From Armatimonadetes bacterium UBA5352 (GTDB lineage Bacteria > Armatimonadota > Zipacnadia > Zipacnadales > UBA5352), in NCBI GenBank assembly GCA_002411015.1, contig DHPY01000121.1, positions 2,564 through 14,543 on the forward strand: a stretch of 11,980 bases of DNA, read 5' to 3'. The notes beneath the pieces are model-generated. The model ran no database searches. It was not told the DNA's origin and worked only from the letters and a program-made list of their open reading frames with translations. Position numbers and translations under genes: made by a program. How positions within the stretch are numbered: the stretch's first letter is position 1; each line of letters opens with the position of its first letter. Below, piece after piece: positions 6,935 through 11,980 of the stretch.

Positions 6935-7533
6935 TCATGCCAACTCCTCCCGCCAGCGCGCCTCAATGCGCAGCAGTTCAGCCTCCACCGACTCATCGAG
7001 GAGCGACGCGGGCGATTCGGCAAGTATCTCCGACACGCGATCGCGCGCGCGACGGCCGTCCGTGCGCCGGCGGCCTGCCAGCCCTCCCGTCTGCCGACGA
7101 AGCCGAAGGATGGCTCAAAGAGTTCGCTGCGGAAGTGGGCGAGGGTGTGCGGATCGCCGAGGTAGTCTGCCCGCGAGCCCAGCGAAGCGATCAGCTCACA
7201 CGCAAGTGCCGCGGCATCCGCGCGGCGCACAGCGTGATGCCCGCGATCTCGTCGTCTACCACCATCATCTCCGGGCTCAGCGCGCGCTGCGACTCAAGCT
7301 GCCCCAGCGGTCGGCTCGGAGTTGATCATCATCGGCACGCCGTGGCCGGAGGTCTGCAGGAACATCTCCAGCCCCGGCTCGGTCCAGTGCAGCGGGCTGA
7401 CGACGGTGAAGCCGAAGCTCACCACGGGGCGCTCGCGCAGCGGCTGCGGGTCGGCAATGGGGCGGCTCATCTCGATGATCGCGCACCTGCGCCCATGCAT
7501 CTACACGCCCTGCGGCGGCTCCATGAAGTGCAT
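6935..7533 (-). pseudogene. Decayed trimethylamine methyltransferase (MttB) family remnant
   Basis: Pieces of one MttB-family corrinoid methyltransferase lie in order on the minus strand, in different frames. First piece (7533-7297): ADPQPLRERPVVSF and VVSPLHWTEPGLEMFL, then HGVPMMINSEPTAGA, the conserved SPL...LE...GIP...AGA block. An in-frame TAG lies at 7503-7501, and the frame ends at TGA 7296-7294. Second piece (about 7305-7235): QLESQRALSPEMMVVDDEIAG, from near the family C-terminus. Third piece (7230-about 7050): ALACELIASLGSRADYLGDP then HTLAHFRSELFEPS. After a shift in a GC-dinucleotide run (7042-7051) the C-terminus reads RVSEILAESPASLLDESVEA and ends at TGA 6937-6935. About 200 residues remain of the usual 470 or so. 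The N-terminal part and about 130 central residues are gone. Members methylate a corrinoid protein from a methylamine-type substrate, but this copy cannot be functional. Confidence 0.8.
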
Positions 7534-7538
7534 GCCGG

Positions 7539-8641
7539 TCACCTCTCGGCGAGGAATCGCGCGGCCGCCGCGCCCACGGCATACCCGAGGCGCGCGAGGC
7601 TGTCCGGGCCGACGAGGCTCCCGGCAGCCGCCCTGTGATAGGCGAACTCCAGGCAGAGCGCGAGCGCTGCGTACTCGGCCATCTGTGCGCCCTGCGTGCA
7701 GCGCGCGATGAGGTCGGGGTCGCGCACGGTGGAACCTGCGGTCGCACTGAAGGGGCAGTCCTGCGCCGCCTTGATGAGCGCCATCAGGCGAGAGCGGTCA
7801 CTCTCCAACTCAGGCGTCGGAGCCGGGACGCCATAGGCATGCGTCTCGGCCGAGGGCGTCGGCGCGTGGAGGTCGAGGAGCAGGTCGTAGGGCGCGCGCG
7901 CGGCCCATCCGGAGATGGCGACGCGAGTCGCTGCGACTTCAGGATGGACAGACGTGCCGCCCCAATCCTCCCAGAAGTCATCGGGTGCTACGGTCTTCCC
8001 GTAGTCGCCGCGGAAGACACCGTCCACGTCCATCATCGGCACGATGTTGAGCGCGATGCCGCTGGCGCGCCCCTCGGCGGACAGAAAGAAGCTCAGCAGC
8101 CCCTGCAGCGCCCACGAACCAGGCGCCTCACCCGCATGCTGGCGGCGGCGATCCAGATGCCGTGGCGCGCTGTTCGCGCATCACCGACGCGCAGGAGCGG
8201 GACGCTCAGGCCTCCAGGGGACACCGCAAGCTCGCTCTGCCCCACTTCGCCAGGAAGATCGCGGAGCCACGCCTCCAGGTCGCTGTAGCTGAACGGATGG
8301 CAGAACGCGACCTCGATCTCGCCGGGGCCGGTCGGGCAGGCGAAGTGGAACTCCCCCGCCTCCGCATCGAGCATCGCGCCTGCGCAGCGGCGCCATGGCT
8401 GTCCGGCTTCACGCAAGAGCGGCTGGACGTGCTGAAGCCCGGCCAGCCCACCGAGCACCTCGGATGCGTTCGCCAGCACAAGCTCGACCTCGGCGTCGCG
8501 CGGCAGGCCGCTCAGCCAGAAGCGGAACCACAGCGGCCATCGCCCATTCCGCGCTTCCGCCTCAAAGCGAACAGAGGCGGGCTCGGCTGAGACGAGCCGC
8601 CCGTTCGCGTTCTCATAGTCCGAGCGCAGACGGATCGGCAT
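7539..8641 (-). pseudogene. M14-family zinc carboxypeptidase interrupted by a single frameshift
   Basis: Joining two minus-strand frames gives a protein of about 367 residues of the M14 carboxypeptidase family, close to the type with a CCP-like N-terminal beta domain. Frame one starts at ATG 8641 and runs to GIWIAA (residues 161-166). Frame two continues RQHAGEAPGSW, holding the zinc ligands His169 and Glu172, then PMMDVDGVFRGDYGK, LLLDLHAP with the third zinc His, and ALCLEFAYH with the probable catalytic Glu, ending at TGA 7541-7539. The shift falls at 8141-8149 (GCCGCC then GCC), and one extra C there would restore a continuous AARQHAGE. As written, frame one stops after 182 residues without any zinc site. 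The start is 2 bases after the stop of the amidotransferase gene, so the two were co-translated. An assembly indel would look the same; otherwise the gene is recently inactivated. Confidence 0.75.
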
Positions 8642-8643
8642 GC

Positions 8644-9303
8644 TCAGCCCCGCTCGTGGGCGATGCGGAGGAAGTTCGCCACGATCCGGTGGCCGTCGGG
8701 GTAGTGCTCCAGGCGGCTCTCCGGGTGGAACTGCGTGCCGTAGAGAGGCAGCGTCTCATGCACCATCGCCTGGATGCGGCAGTCGGCGCTGGAGGCCAGC
8801 AGGCGGAAGCCGTCGGGAAGCTGCTTGATCTCGCTGCGATGCGACTCGCGCACGAGGATGGGGCTGCTGACACCCTCGAAGAGTGGGTCCTCCGCGACGA
8901 TCTCGACCGGCCAGACGCCGAACTCTTTGAAGAGCCCCGGAACGTAGCCGGGATTGAGGTCGGCCTCGCCGGGGCCAAGCTCGCGCATGGTGCCGACGGG
9001 AGCCCCGAAGAGCTCCGCGATGAGCTGATGGCCGCCACAGAAGCCGATCTGCGGGATGCCGGACTGCGTAATCAGCCAGGTATACTCGTCGCGCTGGAGG
9101 AGATCGTAGTCCTCGTGCGGAGTGCCGCCACCGGAGTGGCAGATCGCCCAGGGGCGCGCGTCCTCGATGCGCTCGCGCGTCACCTGGCTGAAGTGCATCA
9201 CCAGGCACAGGTCACCCGAGAGGCGCTCCAGATCGTGCTTGATTGCATGGCAGTCCATCTCGCAGTACTTCGCCCAGGTCTCCGTGACGATGTAGCAGAT
9301 CAT
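8644..9303 (-). CDS. Class I glutamine amidotransferase-like protein (stand-alone GATase1 domain)
   Basis: A 219-residue single-domain protein with a complete class I amidotransferase triad: nucleophile Cys89 in the elbow IGFCGGHQLIAE, then His193 and Glu195 in GTQFHPES. Such domains hydrolyse the side-chain amide of glutamine or a gamma-glutamyl bond, normally to feed ammonia to a synthetase. No synthetase domain is attached and none is encoded nearby, so it may instead be a gamma-glutamyl hydrolase-like or regulatory member. There is no signal peptide, so it should be cytosolic. The start ATG 9303 overlaps the stop of the upstream beta-propeller gene by 4 bases (ATGA), and its own stop lies 2 bases before the carboxypeptidase start. 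This indicates translational coupling within one operon. The fold assignment is firm and the substrate is unknown. Confidence 0.85.
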   Translation of the reverse strand: MICYIVTETWAKYCEMDCHAIKHDLERLSGDLCLVMHFSQVTRERIEDARPWAICHSGGGTPHEDYDLLQRDEYTWLITQSGIPQIGFCGGHQLIAELFGAPVGTMRELGPGEADLNPGYVPGLFKEFGVWPVEIVAEDPLFEGVSSPILVRESHRSEIKQLPDGFRLLASSADCRIQAMVHETLPLYGTQFHPESRLEHYPDGHRIVANFLRIAHERG

Positions 9304-10490
9304 GGCACTCGGTCCTCCAGGTATTGTGCGACGTCAATGACGTACATCTGCCGCTGGCCCTCGTGGATCGAGTCGAAGCAGACCTGCGTGCCGTCGCGGT
9401 TCCAGCGCGGGTGGAGGTCGCAGCGGATCTCGCCGGAGTAACGCCGTGGCGACAGGAAGCGGCCGATGTCGGCGCGCCGGCCGGTCTGCGTGTCATAGAT
9501 GATCAGCGAGCGCTTCATCTGCGCGTCCGGGTACGTGTCCGTGAGCAGGTAGCGGCGGTCGCCGGGTGAGTAGGACATGTGCCCGTCGGATGTGAAGACA
9601 TCATCGCCGACGACCTGCAGCCACGGTGTCTGGTCGCGGTAGAGGAAGTAGCGGTTGCCGATGTGGCGGTGCGTCGCCCAGGCGATGATGTGGCGCTCGT
9701 CGAGCCAGTCGAAGTGGGAGATCATGTCGTCATCGGCGACCAGGTAGAGATCGGAGCCATCGGGATTTGCGGTGAAGAGTTGGGTGAAGTGGCGGACACC
9801 ATCGGCGCGCTTCCAGCGGTGCAGGAACAGGAAGCGGCGGCCGTCGGTGCAGAACTGCATGTGGTTGAACCAGTTCTCGTTCTCCATGCTCCGGCGGTAT
9901 GCGACCTGCGTGATCTGGTCGATCGTCAGGATCAGCTTTGTCTCACCGGTCTGCAGATCGATCCACCAGACGCCGTCGTCGTCGGGATGCATGACGCCCT
10001 CAGTGGGGTCGGGAAGCGCATAGTAGCCGTAGCCGGGGCGGGTGCGCGCGACGCGGGAGAAGTTCAGGCTGACCGCCTGCGTGCCGTCGGGGCTAACCGC
10101 ATAGACGGGCCTCGGGAGCACTCGCGTCTCCCCCGAGTGCACATCGCGGATGATCGAGCAGTACTCGCCATCCTGCACCGAGTTGTAGATGACCAGGCGG
10201 TTCGGATCGGTCGCGAGCCACTGGAGCATCGTGCCCTGCTGCCAGCACCAGGCGTGGGTCTCATCGAGCGGGATGAACTCACGATCGCCGGCCTGAAGGT
10301 CAACCATACCCACGCGGATCGAGTCGCTGCCGGTGGGCGGGCGATCCATGAAGTCAACCTCCATGGCGAGCATGTATCGGCCGTCGGCGCTCCAGGGGCA
10401 CTTGTCGTAGTAGCCGAACCAGTGGAACTTCGGGCCGCGCGTGACCGCGACCGCCGGGCTAAGCTGCTCCTCAGCTGAAAAGCGCTGCAC
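9300..10490 (-). CDS. Beta-propeller protein with PD40/TolB-like repeats, PL22-like, function unknown
   Basis: A 396-residue protein built of repeated beta-propeller blades, each with an SxDG- or PDG-type turn: CPWSADGRYMLAME, AVSPDGTQAVSLN, QFCTDGRRFLFLH, TANPDGSDLYLV, MSYSPGDRRYLLTD and HPRWNRDGTQVCFD. The opening FHWFGYYDKCPWSADGRYML and the NHMQF...FLFLHR block recall oligogalacturonate lyases of family PL22, but I cannot align the PL22 catalytic and manganese ligands with confidence, so lyase activity is not claimed. No clear signal peptide is present. The start is GTG 10490, chosen because GGGAGGAG lies 8 bases upstream and homology-like sequence begins at once. It is the first gene of the minus-strand operon, overlaps the amidotransferase by 4 bases, and diverges from the aminotransferase gene. 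It could bind or cleave a glycan, or be a scaffold. Confidence 0.7.
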   Translation of the reverse strand: MQRFSAEEQLSPAVAVTRGPKFHWFGYYDKCPWSADGRYMLAMEVDFMDRPPTGSDSIRVGMVDLQAGDREFIPLDETHAWCWQQGTMLQWLATDPNRLVIYNSVQDGEYCSIIRDVHSGETRVLPRPVYAVSPDGTQAVSLNFSRVARTRPGYGYYALPDPTEGVMHPDDDGVWWIDLQTGETKLILTIDQITQVAYRRSMENENWFNHMQFCTDGRRFLFLHRWKRADGVRHFTQLFTANPDGSDLYLVADDDMISHFDWLDERHIIAWATHRHIGNRYFLYRDQTPWLQVVGDDVFTSDGHMSYSPGDRRYLLTDTYPDAQMKRSLIIYDTQTGRRADIGRFLSPRRYSGEIRCDLHPRWNRDGTQVCFDSIHEGQRQMYVIDVAQYLEDRVP

Positions 10491-10498
10491 CTTCGCAT

Positions 10499-10506
10499 CT
10501 CCTCCC
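10499..10506 (-). promoter_or_regulatory. Ribosome binding site that fixes a GTG start at 10490
   Basis: On the minus strand GGGAGGAG (10506-10499) lies 8 bases ahead of GTG 10490. An ATG between them (10498-10496) is in another frame, so GTG is the supported start. Confidence 0.7.
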
Positions 10507-10511
10507 GCGAC

Positions 10512-10521
10512 TGCACGTGCA
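10512..10521. promoter_or_regulatory. Perfect 10-base palindrome in the divergent intergenic region
   Basis: TGCACGTGCA lies between the divergent beta-propeller and aminotransferase genes, a usual place for an operator. It is short enough to arise by chance in GC-rich DNA. I see no convincing -35/-10 pair on either strand in 10491-10690. Confidence 0.2.
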
Positions 10522-10675
10522 TCTGGTGTGGCGGCGGTAGGTTCCGTCCCGGGCCGTCATCTCCTGCGTACGCGCGTGGCGGGATGCAGGTGCTTCCGAG
10601 GCAATGGCGAATACGTGGCCGATCAATCCGCGCCGCCACGATGGGTATCGGCGCGCCACCTGCGGACATTCTGCT

Positions 10676-10682
10676 GAGGAGG
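10676..10682 (+). promoter_or_regulatory. Ribosome binding site that fixes a GTG start at 10691
   Basis: GAGGAGG (10676-10682) lies 8 bases before GTG 10691. The frame is open back to ATG 10604, but those 29 extra residues are unlike the family and that ATG has no comparable site. Confidence 0.75.
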
Positions 10683-10690
10683 CTCGGGCT

Positions 10691-11929
10691 GTGGCGAAAC
10701 TCGCGATTAACGGCGGCCCCAGGACCATCGACCGACAGATCGGGAAGAGTTGGCCCATTCACGGCGAGACGGAGCGCGCGAATCTGCTGGAGGTGCTGGA
10801 GTCCGGCCACTGGTGGCGCGGTGGCGAGGCGGAGGCCTCCATGGTGGCTCGGTTCGAGCAGGGCTTCGCGGCCTTCCAGGACGCGAAGTATGGAGTGGCG
10901 ATCACCAATGGGACGCAGGCGATTGAGTGCGCGCTGAAGGCCATCGGCGTCAAGCCCGGTGACGAGGTGATCTGCCCCGCCGCGACCTTCGTGGCGACGG
11001 CCACAGCCTGCATCCTCGTGAACGCGATCCCGATCGTGGTGGACATTGACCCGGCGAACTACCAGATCTCGCCGGCGGCCATCGAGGCCGCGATTACGGA
11101 GCGCACAGTCGGGATCATCCCCGTGCACTACGGTGGCTATCCGGTGGACATGGCCTCCATCCGCGAGATCGCCTCGCGCCATGGGCTGTGGATCATCGAG
11201 GACGCCGCGCATGCGCATGGCTCAACCTGGAACGGGCAGGGCTGCGGCTCGCTAAGCGATATCGGCTGCTTCTCGCTCCAGATGGGCAAGACGCTGACCG
11301 CCGGCGAGGGTGGCGTGTGTCTGACGAATGATGAGGCGCTGGCGGAGAAGCTCTTCAGCTTCCACCACATCGGGCGCTTTGCCGGGCGGCCGTTCTACGA
11401 GCACCACATCGTGGCGAGCAACCTGCGGATGACGGAGTGGCAGGCGGCGGTGGCGCTGGGCGGGCTGGAGCGGCTCGAGGAGCAGGCTGAGACGCGCAAC
11501 CGGAACACGCTCTACTTCGAGAAGGGTCTGCGCGAGATCGAGGGCGTCTCGCCCATCGAGCGGGACGACTGGGTGACGCGTTGGAACTTCTACTTCTATC
11601 ACTTCAAGTTCCACTCGGAGCAGTTCGGCGGGATCAGCAGGCAGCGCTTCGCTGAGGCGCTCGGGGCGGAGGGACTGGGCATCGGCAGCGGCCACCTGCA
11701 CCCGATCCAGAAGAACCCGCTCTTCACCGAGAGGAACTGGGGGCCGGCCTGCTTCGGCGACAACGAGCCGCCGGACTACCTGAGCATCCAGACGCCGGAG
11801 TGCGATCGGATCGCGGCCGAGGAGGGCTGCTCGCTTACGCACCGGCTGTTCCTGGGCGGTACCGAGGACATGGACCTGATGCTTGAGGCCATCGCGAAGG
11901 TGCGGGAGAACGTAGCGGAGTTGGGGTAA
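10691..11929 (+). CDS. DegT/DnrJ/EryC1/StrS-family PLP-dependent aminotransferase
   Basis: A 412-residue fold-type I aminotransferase of normal length. Members transfer an amino group, usually from glutamate or glutamine, to a keto sugar or cyclitol in the cytosol. Family landmarks are the start AKLAINGGPRTI, TNGTQAIECAL (phosphate-cup region), GDEVICPAATFVATA, the Asp of IIEDAAHAHGS (Asp171, pairs with the pyridine nitrogen) and the Schiff-base Lys200 in CFSLQMGKTLTAGEGG. GTG 10691 is taken from its ribosome binding site. The overall look is nearer to the AHBA-synthase and aminocyclitol type than to the DesV type, but subfamily and substrate are not decided. It diverges from the beta-propeller operon with about 200 bases between starts, so shared regulation is possible. 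A C-rich inverted repeat follows its stop. No sugar dehydratase or glycosyltransferase is in view. Confidence 0.9.
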   Translation: MAKLAINGGPRTIDRQIGKSWPIHGETERANLLEVLESGHWWRGGEAEASMVARFEQGFAAFQDAKYGVAITNGTQAIECALKAIGVKPGDEVICPAATFVATATACILVNAIPIVVDIDPANYQISPAAIEAAITERTVGIIPVHYGGYPVDMASIREIASRHGLWIIEDAAHAHGSTWNGQGCGSLSDIGCFSLQMGKTLTAGEGGVCLTNDEALAEKLFSFHHIGRFAGRPFYEHHIVASNLRMTEWQAAVALGGLERLEEQAETRNRNTLYFEKGLREIEGVSPIERDDWVTRWNFYFYHFKFHSEQFGGISRQRFAEALGAEGLGIGSGHLHPIQKNPLFTERNWGPACFGDNEPPDYLSIQTPECDRIAAEEGCSLTHRLFLGGTEDMDLMLEAIAKVRENVAELG

Positions 11930-11940
11930 TTTCCGGGTCA

Positions 11941-11974
11941 GGGGGGAGGGACGACGACGCCGGCCCCTCCCCCC
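11941..11974. repeat. C-rich inverted repeat after the aminotransferase gene
   Basis: GGGGGGAGGG (11941-11950) and CCCTCCCCCC (11965-11974) are perfect complements with a 14-base loop, starting 11 bases after the stop codon. The arms match those of the repeat at 6681-6724, and the loop end carries the GCCGGCCCC phrase also found near other gene ends here. No T-tract follows inside the window. Confidence 0.65.
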
Positions 11975-11980
11975 CGCCCC

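Noticed and set aside
7501..7503. Pyrrolysine reading of the amber codon in the MttB remnant
   Set aside because: It is not at the known pyrrolysine position, and the gene is broken by several other lesions.
6643..7638. A 331-codon plus-strand open frame across the decayed region
   Set aside because: Low-complexity Arg/Ala/His/Pro protein, antisense to the MttB remnant and overlapping the end of the phosphodiesterase. No ribosome binding site or domain seen.
9579..10478. A 299-codon plus-strand open frame
   Set aside because: It is antisense to the beta-propeller gene, which has clear blade repeats, a ribosome binding site and operon coupling. The plus-strand product shows no domain.

Overview
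The window is GC-rich bacterial chromosome. The CIRCE-controlled groESL operon, a bacterial-type promoter and Shine-Dalgarno-led genes settle the domain. Gene content (a LonB-like protease beside groE, an MttB-family remnant, an M14 carboxypeptidase with a CCP-like N-domain, C-rich intergenic repeats) reminds me of Armatimonadota or a similar phylum, but that placement is only an impression. I found no rRNA, tRNA, CRISPR array, insertion sequence or phage gene.

Left part (1-5480), protein quality control on the + strand: the C-terminal end of protein-L-isoaspartate methyltransferase (repair of aged proteins), a LonB-like AAA+ Ser-Lys protease, then groES and groEL. The groE operon has a near-consensus promoter and a perfect CIRCE operator at the transcription start, so HrcA repression is expected. 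A hairpin between the protease and groES has its T-tract on the minus strand and may end a small minus-strand RNA.

Middle (5480-6935): a cytosolic alkaline-phosphatase-superfamily phosphodiesterase with its own promoter, followed by a gene-free stretch with C-rich inverted repeats and two tight hairpins.

Right part (6935-11930), a divergent pair. On the minus strand, from 10490 leftwards, lie a PD40/PL22-like beta-propeller protein, a stand-alone class I glutamine amidotransferase, an M14 zinc carboxypeptidase broken by a one-base frameshift beside its zinc motif, and a heavily deleted MttB-family methyltransferase remnant. The first three are coupled (4-base ATGA overlap, then a 2-base gap), so they form one operon that looks increasingly decayed towards its 3' end. 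On the plus strand is a DegT/DnrJ/EryC1/StrS PLP aminotransferase. The joint role of this cluster is not known to me. Peptide or amide processing together with sugar-amine chemistry is an inference only.
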